64,000 nucleotides of DNA, from positions 4,234,501-4,298,500 of the forward strand of contig NZ_CP145905.1 of NCBI RefSeq assembly GCF_036894955.1. The letters are read 5' to 3'. The notes beneath the pieces are model-generated. The model worked only from the letters and a program-made list of their open reading frames with translations. It ran no database searches and was not told the origin of the DNA. Shown here piece by piece: positions 19,777-27,408 of this stretch. Source of the DNA: Paenibacillus sp. KS-LC4 (GTDB lineage: Bacteria; Bacillota; Bacilli; Paenibacillales; Paenibacillaceae). Each line of letters opens with the position of its first letter. Position 1 is the first letter of the stretch. Position numbers and translations under genes: made by a program.

Positions 19777-20485
19777 GGTCGTGATGATGCTCGTGATGGT
19801 GGTGATGAGTATGACCATGCTTAAGGGCTGGGCAAGCTGCGATAATCCATTCCACGACTTTAGCGGCACTTTCTTCACTTTTGAGATTTGTCATGACAAA
19901 CGGCCTCTCGCCGCGCATCCGCTTGGAATCCTCGCTCATTACCTCAAGGCTGGCTCCCACATAGGGGGCGAGGTCAATTTTATTAATGACGAGCAGATCG
20001 GAGCGGGTAATGCCCGGCCCGCCTTTGCGCGGAATTTTCTCGCCTTGGGCAACATCAATGATGTAAATAAACATATCGACCAGCTCTGGGCTGAATGCTG
20101 CGGCCAAATTATCGCCGCCGCTTTCAATGAACAGCAAATCCAGATCGCTAAAACGCTCCTCCAGATCCTCGACCGCTTCCATATTCATTGATACATCCTC
20201 GCGCACAGCCGTATGCGGGCAGCCTCCTGTTTCTACGCCAATGATGCGCTCCTGCGGCAAAACACCTGTTTTGGTCAAAATAACTGCGTCCTCTTTCGTA
20301 TAAATATCGTTGGTAATAATACCAATACTATAGTCAGGATACATGATTTCGCTGATTTTCTCCAGCAGCGCTGTTTTCCCCGAGCCTACAGGACCGCCAA
20401 CTCCGATTCGAAGCGCTCTTCCTCCTTGAAACGGCGTGCTGTTCCAGCTGTCATGGGCATGGCTATGATTTGCTCCTCCACACAT
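19769..20485 (-). CDS. ureG: Urease accessory GTPase UreG with His-rich termini
   Basis: UreG (238 residues) is the SIMIBI-class GTPase that powers nickel delivery to urease. The P-loop GPVGSGKT is at 31-38, and the metal/GTP motif ETGGCPHTAVRED near residue 85 includes the conserved Cys-Pro-His. The segment LFIESGGDN and the specificity motif NKIDLAPYVG follow. The N-terminus has HSHAH and the C-terminus ends in HGHTHHHHHEHHHDHA (11 His of 16), longer than the usual 200-210 residue protein. The start has AAGGAGAG upstream. A His-rich tail like that of UreE suggests this UreG also stores nickel. Confidence 0.96.
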
Positions 20486-20541
20486 ACAATCATCTCTCCT
20501 TCATCATTTTTTATTGCCAACATAACTAGCCTTCTCCGCAA

Positions 20542-21264
20542 TTAGGACATAAATAATCGGGAATACAAGCTCTCATGGCGCATCGCTGCAATTTCCTGCA
20601 TCACGTTCGCGGTATACATCTGTTCTGGCAAAAGCGGCTTTGCCGCTATCGCTGCCGCCTCACGCTCCAGAAGCGGGAACAAGGCCGTCATTATTTTTTG
20701 ACCATCGGTCTGACCCAAGCTCCACATGCGAATTACATTTTGCAGCATGCTGTTAACTGTCTGATATAAAAAGCTGAGCACCGCCATATGAGGCGTCAGC
20801 TGCAAATAACCGCAAATCCAGCCATGAACGATTGCCGCGTTTGCGTCTCCCCGCTCTTGCTTAATCCAAGCCGCATAATCGCCCAGCAGCGATTCGGGAT
20901 ATACCGCCTGCACGGTATGCAAATACCGTTTGCCGATTTTGCTTGCCCCTTCTCTTGACTCCCGAGCCAGGCGCGTCCCCGTCATCCTGCGCGATAAATC
21001 CAGCAGCTTCGCTTTAATCGCTTCCCGCTCCTGCTGCTCAGGCTGCTGTAAGTAGGCAGGCACCCAGATCGCGCTCCAATACACGCCCGTTCCTTCAATG
21101 GGGGCAACCGTACCGCAAATGTAGCTATCCATCCACTTCAAAAAATCGGGAATGGTGCGAATCCGCTCCTCCTGCACATACGTTTCCAAGCCGAACGAAT
21201 GGGAAAAGGCCCCCGTTGGAAAGGCCGAGTCCACCAGCTGCGCCACCTGCAAAAAAGATATCAT
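20542..21264 (-). CDS. ureF: Urease accessory protein UreF
   Basis: UreF (240 residues) is the all-helical member of the UreDFG complex, acting as the GTPase-activity modulator of UreG. The N-terminal LVDSAFPTGAFSHSFGLET is the family signature. The gene begins 27 nt after ureBC with GGAGGGAGAGG upstream, and ureG begins 56 nt after its stop. Its length is normal for the family. There is no ureE between ureC and ureF, where many operons carry it. Confidence 0.95.
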   Translation of the reverse strand: MISFLQVAQLVDSAFPTGAFSHSFGLETYVQEERIRTIPDFLKWMDSYICGTVAPIEGTGVYWSAIWVPAYLQQPEQQEREAIKAKLLDLSRRMTGTRLARESREGASKIGKRYLHTVQAVYPESLLGDYAAWIKQERGDANAAIVHGWICGYLQLTPHMAVLSFLYQTVNSMLQNVIRMWSLGQTDGQKIMTALFPLLEREAAAIAAKPLLPEQMYTANVMQEIAAMRHESLYSRLFMS

Positions 21265-21291
21265 TGTCGGCCTCTCCCTCCAAGCGAGCTG

Positions 21292-23349
21292 CTAAAATAA
21301 GTAATACCGCTGTGCCATAGGCAGCTCGCTTAGCGGCTCACATATCGCCTGCTCGCCATCTACGAGCACCTCATACGTATCTGGATTAACGGTAATTTCC
21401 GGCGTCAAATCATTCAACAGCATATCGCGCTTGCCGATGTTTCGGCAGCCCGATACCGGCAGCACCTGCTTCGCAAGGCCCAACTGCTGCTTAATACCAG
21501 CATCGGCAGCCGCCTTTGATACGAACGTAATACAGCTGCTGTATTTGGCCTTCCCATGTGCTCCGAACATGAGCCGACCGATTTTAGGCTCCGGCGTTGG
21601 AATCGAAGCATTAGGATCGCCCATGATCGCAAAGGCAGGCATGCCGCCCTTCAGCACCAGCTCCGGCTTTGTTCCGAAAAATTCCGGCTTCCACAATACG
21701 AGATCCGCCCATTTCCCCGCCTCGACCGAGCCTACATATTTCGAGATGCCATGGGCAACGGCAGGATTTATCGTATATTTTGCCACAAAACGCTTTACCC
21801 TGCTGTTGTCGTTAGCACTTGCCTCTCCTGCTTCGCTATCCCCGTTAGCCTCGCCAGCCCCAGCTCCACCAGCTAATGGACCGCGCTGGCGCTTCATTTT
21901 ATCGGCTGTCTGCCACGTACGGGAAATGACCTCTCCCACTCGGCCCATCGCCTGCGAATCGGAGCTAATAATGCTAAGCGCTCCTAAATCGTGCAAAATA
22001 TCTTCAGCGGCAATCGTTTCAGGGCGTATGCGAGAGTCAGCAAAAGCAACATCCTCAGGAATGTTGCGATCGAGGTGATGGCAAACCATCAGCATATCCA
22101 AATGCTCTTCGATCGTATTAATCGTAAAAGGCTTTGTTGGGTTCGTTGAAGATGGGATGACGTTCGGATGGCCTGCGAGCGTAATAATATCCGGCGCATG
22201 GCCGCCCCCCGCCCCCTCGGTATGGTACGTATGAATTGTCCGTCCGTTTATGGCTTTAATCGTCTCCTCCACAAAACCCGCTTCATTCAGCGTATCGGTA
22301 TGAATCGCTACCTGAATGTCCATTTCATCCGCGACTGTAAGCGCCGCGTCGATAACAGCCGGCGTTGAGCCCCAATCCTCATGAATTTTAAGGCCAATCG
22401 CCCCCGCAGCTACTTGCTCGCGCAGCGTATCCACACCCGATGAGTTGCCTTTACCGAGAAAACCAATGTTCATCGGGTATTCCTCAGCCGCCTCCAGCAT
22501 GCGGTGGATATGCCAGCTGCCCGGCGTACAGGTCGTTGCTTTCGTCCCCTCGGCCGGCCCAGTTCCTCCGCCAATCATCGTCGTCACGCCTGAAGACAGC
22601 GCCGTCTCAATTTGCTGAGGGCAAATAAAATGAATATGTGTATCAATGCCGCCCGCAGTGATGAGCTTCCCTTCCCCCGCAATAACCTCTGTCGAAGCAC
22701 CAACGATGAGCTCAGAATGAACGCCGTCCATCGTGTCCGGATTGCCCGCCTTGCCAATCGCAACGATTTTCCCGTTTTTGATGCCAATATCGCCCTTTAC
22801 AATACCGGTATAATCAATAATAACGGCATTGGTAATGACCGTATCGAGCACCTTCTCATCCCGTGTACGAAATGCGGACTGTCCCATCCCATCGCGCAGC
22901 ACCTTGCCTCCGCCGAACTTGCATTCATCGCCATAATGGGCATAATCGCGTTCAATCTCTATAAACAGCTCTGTATCAGCAAGCCTGACCCGGTCGCCTA
23001 TCGTTGGCCCAAACATGCTGATATAAGCTTCTCTAGCGATTGGCAAGCCTGCCTGCTTATCCTCTCCCTCCGTGCTGAGCGGCGCAGCCCCTCCGCCATA
23101 AGCTACGAGCTGTACCAGCTTCTCCTCGCCTGGCTCAAAGCGCACAGCTGTGCCTGATGGAATATTGAGGCGAAAGCCTTCTGCTGCCGTACGGTCAAAA
23201 TCCAGCCTAGGATTCACCTGTGCAAAAGGAAAATGCGACCCGACCTGAATCGGACGATCCCCGCGGTTCATAACGAATAGGTCTCTTACGATGCGGCCTG
23301 AATTTTGCCATATTCTATCCTGCTTTGGAATTACCTCACCGGGGATCAT
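21292..23349 (-). CDS. ureC: Fused urease beta-alpha subunit (UreB-UreC)
   Basis: One uninterrupted 685-residue frame carries UreB (residues 1 to about 86: MIPGEVIPK, GDRPIQVGSHF, GTAVRFEPGE) joined by a short linker (about 87-101) to UreC (from LPIAREAYISMFGPTIGDRVRLADTE). The last ~20 residues of a normal UreB are missing. All catalytic elements of the dinickel site are visible: H238 and H240 (DTHIH), K321 (carbamylated Lys, LKIHEDWG), H350, H376, flap His 424/425 (VCHHLD) and D464 (SSDSQAMGR). A Gly/Ala/Glu-rich insertion lies at about 491-514. The ATG overlaps the ureA stop (ATGA). A purine-rich GGAGGGAGAGG before an in-frame TTG at the UreC boundary might be a relic ribosome site. Confidence 0.95.
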   Translation of the reverse strand: MIPGEVIPKQDRIWQNSGRIVRDLFVMNRGDRPIQVGSHFPFAQVNPRLDFDRTAAEGFRLNIPSGTAVRFEPGEEKLVQLVAYGGGAAPLSTEGEDKQAGLPIAREAYISMFGPTIGDRVRLADTELFIEIERDYAHYGDECKFGGGKVLRDGMGQSAFRTRDEKVLDTVITNAVIIDYTGIVKGDIGIKNGKIVAIGKAGNPDTMDGVHSELIVGASTEVIAGEGKLITAGGIDTHIHFICPQQIETALSSGVTTMIGGGTGPAEGTKATTCTPGSWHIHRMLEAAEEYPMNIGFLGKGNSSGVDTLREQVAAGAIGLKIHEDWGSTPAVIDAALTVADEMDIQVAIHTDTLNEAGFVEETIKAINGRTIHTYHTEGAGGGHAPDIITLAGHPNVIPSSTNPTKPFTINTIEEHLDMLMVCHHLDRNIPEDVAFADSRIRPETIAAEDILHDLGALSIISSDSQAMGRVGEVISRTWQTADKMKRQRGPLAGGAGAGEANGDSEAGEASANDNSRVKRFVAKYTINPAVAHGISKYVGSVEAGKWADLVLWKPEFFGTKPELVLKGGMPAFAIMGDPNASIPTPEPKIGRLMFGAHGKAKYSSCITFVSKAAADAGIKQQLGLAKQVLPVSGCRNIGKRDMLLNDLTPEITVNPDTYEVLVDGEQAICEPLSELPMAQRYYLF

Positions 23350-23672
23350 GCTTTACTCTCCTTCCTTCGCGGAACGATTGGATCATGAATCGTTACGAGC
23401 TTCGTTCCATCTGGAAAGGTAGCCTCTACCTGCACCTCATGAATCATCGACGAGATACCCTCCATGACCTCATCTTCAGCAAGAATGGTACGACCGTAAC
23501 TCATGAGCTCAGCTACCGTCCTACCGTCCCTTGCCCCTTCCATAATTTCATAAGTAATAATGGCAACGGCTTCGGGATAATTAAGACGCAGGCCGCGAGC
23601 CTGCCTTCTCCGTGCCAAATCTGCCGCCAACACAATAAACAGCTTTTCCTTCTCTCTCTCCAGCAAATACAT
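23346..23672 (-). CDS. ureA: Urease gamma subunit UreA
   Basis: UreA (108 residues) is the small structural subunit of urease, which hydrolyses urea to ammonia and carbamate in the cytoplasm. Recognisable features are LNYPEAVAIITYEIMEGARDGRTVAELM, followed by the VMEGISSMIHEVQVEATFPDGTKLVT region. It is the first gene of the operon, preceded by AAAGGGAG, with a candidate GlnR/TnrA box about 57 nt upstream, and it overlaps the fused ureBC by four bases. Confidence 0.97.
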   Translation of the reverse strand: MYLLEREKEKLFIVLAADLARRRQARGLRLNYPEAVAIITYEIMEGARDGRTVAELMSYGRTILAEDEVMEGISSMIHEVQVEATFPDGTKLVTIHDPIVPRRKESKA

Positions 23673-23728
23673 AGCTACACTCCCTTTATAGCGTCATCTT
23701 CATCACGTTGTATAAGCTACAATACTCT

Positions 23729-23745
23729 TGTCATATATACTAACA
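23729..23745 (-). promoter_or_regulatory. Candidate GlnR/TnrA nitrogen box upstream of ureA
   Basis: TGTTAGTATATATGACA on the minus strand matches the Bacillus TnrA/GlnR consensus TGTNANAWWWTMTNACA at all fixed positions but one. It ends about 57 nt before the ureA ATG. Nitrogen control of urease by these regulators is established in Bacillus subtilis; its use here is inference. Confidence 0.6.
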
Positions 23746-23813
23746 TGAAAACCCTTAAATTTGGATATTTTGAATAAAAAATAAATATTACATTCGAACG
23801 CCAGCCGGCCACA

Positions 23814-23863
23814 TAAAAAAAGAAGCCCTCAGTCCCACAAAATTCGTGGTTCTGAAAGCCTCT
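23814..23863 (-). terminator. Terminator of the dioxygenase gene
   Basis: On the minus strand AGAGGCTTTCAG pairs, with three G-T wobbles, with CTGAGGGCTTCT, enclosing a smaller CCAC/GTGG hairpin, and is followed by a run of seven T. It lies between the dioxygenase stop and the ureA control region. Confidence 0.85.
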
Positions 23864-23894
23864 TTTGCGCCACTTGATTCATGACCCAATCGTC

Positions 23895-24863
23895 TTAATT
23901 CACTGCCAACCGATAATTAAACGTCGTTGTAGGCACGCCATCAACCGCTGTGAAGGTTACCTGATTGTACGCCGGCAAGCTTTGGGCAATATTATCCTGC
24001 GCAGCAGTCATTTTATCGCCACTCAAGCTTGGAATAATAAGCTGTGTAATAACGCCCTTATATCCCGTTGCCGTCGTGTTCGTGTGAATATGGCGCGTAC
24101 GCCCTGTATACTCACCCGGATAAATCGTTGTGTATTCATAATAGCCGTTTGCATCCGTCAGCACATAGCCGCGCAGCGAAAGCTGGCTGGCCGTGTAGCT
24201 GCTGGCAGCACCATTGGAGTTCGGATGGTAGTTACCTGTATCATCCGCCTGCCAAATTTCAACCTTTGCACCGGCTACCGGCGTCGTACCCGTCGCTCCG
24301 GCGTACACATAGCCCTTTACCTTGATTTTCTCGCCTGTTAGGCTGTCATAATTCAAGTTGCCGCTAGTTAATTGGCTCGTGCCCGTCACATAATACGGTC
24401 CTTGTGTAACCTGTTGTGTAAGTCCCGTATCGTCCGTCGACCCTGAAGTCGTCGTGCCCGTTGTCGTACCCGTTCCAGTGCCCGCACCGCTCGTATCCGT
24501 GCCTCCAGTTGGAGGCGTTCCGGTTGGCGGTTCTCCATCTGGCGGCTGGCCACCGCCTCCACCGCCATTAATGGTGACAGTTTTCGAAGTGCTGTCATAC
24601 GTCACATCCATTCCAAGCGCTTCAGACACCCCGCGAAGCGGCACGTACACCGAGCCGGCAAAGTTGAACGGCTCCAGCACTTTTCCAGTCTCATCCTTCA
24701 AGGTTACTGTATTTCCATTAACATTTACCTTAATGTCGTTGTACACAACAGAAATCGACTTCTGAAGCGACTGGGCAAAGGTCGTGAACGGAAGCGTTAC
24801 CGCAGCCGTGATGACCACGCCAACGACAAAGCCCTTGTAGCCTTTTCCCGCATTTTTAAGCAT
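23895..24863 (-). CDS. Secreted intradiol ring-cleavage dioxygenase with copper-amine-oxidase-like N-domain
   Basis: A 322-residue exported protein. ATG 24863 follows AAAGGGGGAG and begins a signal peptide ending near TTFAQS. Residues about 35-100 form a copper-amine-oxidase-like (stalk) domain (FNFAGSVYVPLRGVSEALGM), followed by a Gly/Pro/Thr-rich linker. The C-terminal half is an intradiol dioxygenase fold with the expected iron ligands: Tyr in DDTGNYHP, Tyr in TIYPGEY, and the two His of RTRHIHT. Such enzymes open catechol-type rings between the hydroxyls, and extracellular members may attack lignin- or humus-derived phenols. It stands alone with its own terminator. Substrate unknown. Confidence 0.9.
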   Translation of the reverse strand: MLKNAGKGYKGFVVGVVITAAVTLPFTTFAQSLQKSISVVYNDIKVNVNGNTVTLKDETGKVLEPFNFAGSVYVPLRGVSEALGMDVTYDSTSKTVTINGGGGGGQPPDGEPPTGTPPTGGTDTSGAGTGTGTTTGTTTSGSTDDTGLTQQVTQGPYYVTGTSQLTSGNLNYDSLTGEKIKVKGYVYAGATGTTPVAGAKVEIWQADDTGNYHPNSNGAASSYTASQLSLRGYVLTDANGYYEYTTIYPGEYTGRTRHIHTNTTATGYKGVITQLIIPSLSGDKMTAAQDNIAQSLPAYNQVTFTAVDGVPTTTFNYRLAVN

Positions 24864-24941
24864 AGCTGTCTCCCCCTTTCTCATTAAAATAGGAAGAAGC
24901 TTAGGAACATAATAGTCCATTCCAGCTTCTTCCCTATCATT

Positions 24942-25160
24942 CTACCTGTTTCCCTCTTCACTAGCCTGAATGGCAACTGAAAGTTTTGCATTTTGCTCCA
25001 ATTGCGCCCGAATGCCCTGACGGTCGATTTGAATCCAATATTCAACGATTTTGCCTGCCTCGACCCGATAAACGGCACTCGCTATTTCAATAATCGGTTT
25101 GCCCGTTGGAGCGAAGCCATCTACTTCTCCCAAGTGGGCGCCAACCTGCGCAGCAGTCAT
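24942..25160 (-). pseudogene. SnoaL/ester-cyclase-like C-terminal fragment
   Basis: Only about 72 residues remain. The stretch VGAHLGEVDGFAPTGKPI, then the VYRVEAGKIVEYWIQIDRQG segment, resembles the second half of SnoaL-like polyketide cyclase/ester cyclase proteins, which are normally about 130-140 residues. The upstream half is missing, because the tetR gene ends 20 nt before it. It is most likely a remnant of a target gene once regulated by the adjacent TetR protein; a short genuine protein cannot be excluded. Confidence 0.5.
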
Positions 25161-25180
25161 CCTCAGCCCTCATTTCTTCG

Positions 25181-25765
25181 TTATGAATCAAATAAGCTTA
25201 ATACCGTTTTCATGCTATTTTCAACAAAAGAACGATCAGGGCGAGCCTTAAGCAAAACCGTAACACCAATGAGCGCCACGACCAGCGTCTGCGCCAAGCT
25301 CTTAGCATTAATATCTGATCTGAGCTCACTACTACGGATGCCGCGTTCAATTGTCTCCTCAAAAATGACGGAAAGATACATCTGATGCTCCCTCGTCAAA
25401 ATTTCAAACCTCTCATCATGTGGAGACAGCTCCACCATCGTATTTAGGCAAAAGCACCCCTTGCTCGGGCCTTCCCGGTATGCCATATCCAGCTGCTGCT
25501 CAAAAAAAGCGCGAAATGCTTCTTTAACCGAAGCCTTCTTCTGTAGACTCGTCCGCACATGAACGGCATGGTCCCTCGTATACTTGCGCAATGCCGCTTC
25601 AAACAGCGACTTCTTATCGCCAAAAGCGGTATAAATGCTCGGACGCTGAATACCCATAGCCGCAGTCAAGTCACTTAAAGAGGTCGCTTCAAAGCCCTTC
25701 TCCCAAAAAAGCTGCAGCGCAGCATCCAAAGCCTTCTCTTCATTAAATTCGCGCAATCGGGCCAT
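25181..25765 (-). CDS. TetR/AcrR-family repressor
   Basis: A 194-residue regulator starting MARLREFNEEKALDAALQLF. The helix-turn-helix SLSDLTAAMGIQRPSIYTAFGDKKSLF is at about 33-58, and the C-terminal ligand domain contains GCFCLNTMVEL. The ATG at 25765 is preceded by GGAGG six bases upstream; an in-frame TTG four codons earlier overlaps that site and is less likely. It is divergent from an MFS gene, with its own promoter carrying a perfect palindrome in the spacer, so autoregulation and repression of the exporter are likely. Confidence 0.92.
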   Translation of the reverse strand: MARLREFNEEKALDAALQLFWEKGFEATSLSDLTAAMGIQRPSIYTAFGDKKSLFEAALRKYTRDHAVHVRTSLQKKASVKEAFRAFFEQQLDMAYREGPSKGCFCLNTMVELSPHDERFEILTREHQMYLSVIFEETIERGIRSSELRSDINAKSLAQTLVVALIGVTVLLKARPDRSFVENSMKTVLSLFDS

Positions 25766-25801
25766 AGCATCCTCCAATTAAATAACAATCAGTATGTAAT
25801 T

Positions 25802-25830
25802 ATTCTAGAATCTAATATTAGATTTGTCAA
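25802..25830 (-). promoter_or_regulatory. Sigma-A promoter of tetR
   Basis: TTGACA (25830-25825) and TAGAAT (25807-25802) on the minus strand are separated by exactly 17 bases. The 16-bp palindrome AATCTAATATTAGATT fills the spacer. Confidence 0.85.
25809..25824. promoter_or_regulatory. Candidate TetR operator palindrome
   Basis: AATCTAATATTAGATT is a perfect 16-bp inverted repeat lying between the -10 and -35 hexamers of the tetR promoter and 25 bases upstream of the -35 of the divergent MFS promoter. This is the position expected for an autoregulatory operator. Confidence 0.7.
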
Positions 25831-25848
25831 CAATCAAAGAAGTATTTC

Positions 25849-25878
25849 TTGACAAGCTTCCCGCTTTGAATTTATATT
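25849..25878 (+). promoter_or_regulatory. Sigma-A promoter of the MFS gene
   Basis: TTGACA at 25849-25854 and TATATT at 25873-25878 are 18 bases apart, about 87 nt before the MFS start codon. Confidence 0.75.
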
Positions 25879-25964
25879 AATCAAGCATGATTTTGTACCG
25901 ATTGGTATTTTATTTTCACCATGTATGAGCACATCCACCCCCAACCATGAAGGAGTTATTTTTG

Positions 25965-27212
25965 ATGTCGAAAAAAAGATCGTCATTTGCGGAGCATATC
26001 GCCACAACCGTAGCAGCTCAAGCCAGCGCCAATGCCGCTCCAGCCTTATCACGCAAAACAGCCCTGTTATTTGCCTTCGCTTGTGGACTCGCCGTTGCCA
26101 ATATTTATTTCGCCCAGCCCTTGCTGAGCAGCATTTCGGACGAGCTTGGCATAGCCCCCTCCTCAATAGGCGCAGTGATAACGGTTACTCAGCTTTGCTA
26201 TGCGCTTGGACTACTTTTGCTTGTACCGCTGGGTGATTTAATGAATCGTCGTACCCTTATTACCTCACAAATGCTGTTATCCGTCGGAGCCATGCTTATC
26301 GTCGGCTTCTCTACAAGTTCGGCTGCCCTATTTGCAGGTATGGCTGCTGTTGGTCTGCTTGCTGTTGTCACCCAAACCTTAGTCGCTTTCGCAGCGGCGC
26401 TAGCATCACCTTCTCAGCGTGGGCAAATCGTCGGGATTGTTACGAGCGGCATCGTAATGGGCATTTTACTCGCCCGCACCTTTGCCGGAATTTTGACAGA
26501 TATTGCGGGCTGGCGCTCTGTTTATTTAGCCTCTGCCGCCCTCACCCTTATAATGGCCGGCGCACTGTACCGCATATTGCCTCGCGATCGCTCTGCTGCT
26601 CAGCGTGATCGCCTATCGTATTGGCAACTGCTGCGCTCTGTACTTACCTTATTTGTGGAGGAACGGGTGCTTCGTGTCCGTGCAGTGCTGGCTTTGCTCA
26701 TTTTTACCGCCTTCAGCATATTGTGGACTTCCTTGGTGTTGCCGCTTAGCGCTCCACCCTTCTCGCTTTCGCACACAGCTATCGGCGCATTCGGTCTGGC
26801 TGGGGCGGCCGGAGCTTTAGCCGCAGCGAGAGCAGGCCGGCTTGCAGACCGCGGCCTCGGGCAGCGAACAACGGGCATCGCACTTACAGTGCTGCTTATT
26901 TCCTGGCTGGCTATTGGTTATGCTGATCAGTCGCTTTTCCCATTAATAATAGGCATTATCCTGCTCGATTTAGCCATACAAGCCGTACATGTCACCAATC
27001 AGAGCATGATTCTCAGCGTTCGACCGGAGGCTCGCAGCAGACTAACTGCCGGGTATATGATCTTTTATTCAATCGGCAGCGCCACTGGTTCTATTGCTTC
27101 TACTAGCATTTACGCTTATGCAGGCTGGAGCGGCGTATGCTGGCTAGGGGCAGGCGTTAGCGCTATAGCGCTTTTATTTTGGGCGGCAACCCGCTTGCCA
27201 AAATTTATGTAG
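25965..27212 (+). CDS. MFS drug/metabolite exporter (YnfM-like)
   Basis: A 415-residue, 12-helix transporter. The start at 25965 follows AAGGAG by nine bases; the upstream in-frame ATG is part of that site. Motif A of the MFS occurs as LGDLMNRRTLI after helix 2, and the second-half counterpart RLADRGLGQRTTG is present. Opposite transcription from a TetR repressor gene, with an operator between, is the classical arrangement for an inducible efflux pump. The substrate is unknown. Confidence 0.9.
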   Translation: MSKKRSSFAEHIATTVAAQASANAAPALSRKTALLFAFACGLAVANIYFAQPLLSSISDELGIAPSSIGAVITVTQLCYALGLLLLVPLGDLMNRRTLITSQMLLSVGAMLIVGFSTSSAALFAGMAAVGLLAVVTQTLVAFAAALASPSQRGQIVGIVTSGIVMGILLARTFAGILTDIAGWRSVYLASAALTLIMAGALYRILPRDRSAAQRDRLSYWQLLRSVLTLFVEERVLRVRAVLALLIFTAFSILWTSLVLPLSAPPFSLSHTAIGAFGLAGAAGALAAARAGRLADRGLGQRTTGIALTVLLISWLAIGYADQSLFPLIIGIILLDLAIQAVHVTNQSMILSVRPEARSRLTAGYMIFYSIGSATGSIASTSIYAYAGWSGVCWLGAGVSAIALLFWAATRLPKFM

Positions 27213-27271
27213 CTCTCTCCTTTTAAATGCACCAGTCGGCGATTGAAAAGGGATTTTATCGCTTTTGGCCC

Positions 27272-27328
27272 TTATCCCCTTAGCTCAGAAAAAGACAAGC
27301 TCACAACGTTTCTGAGCTAAGGGGATAA
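27272..27328. repeat. Interspersed inverted repeat, copy 1
   Basis: The 20-bp arm TTATCCCCTTAGCTCAGAAA at 27272-27291 is perfectly inverted at 27309-27328 around a 17-nt loop. It lies between the convergent MFS and leucine dehydrogenase genes. The first 19 bases recur as arms at 45706-45724/45843-45861 with a completely different interior. No T-run follows, so it is not a standard terminator. Confidence 0.9.
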
Positions 27329-27408
27329 CCTAGTAAAGGACAGCAAACAGCAAAGGGCTTCGACATTCCACACTTTAAAATTCACCTTTTTAACAAATAC
27401 CCTCTTCG

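Noticed and set aside
27272..27328. Simple rho-independent terminator
   Set aside because: The stem lacks a T-run on either strand, and the same arms occur elsewhere around a 118-nt interior, so it is treated as a repeat family.
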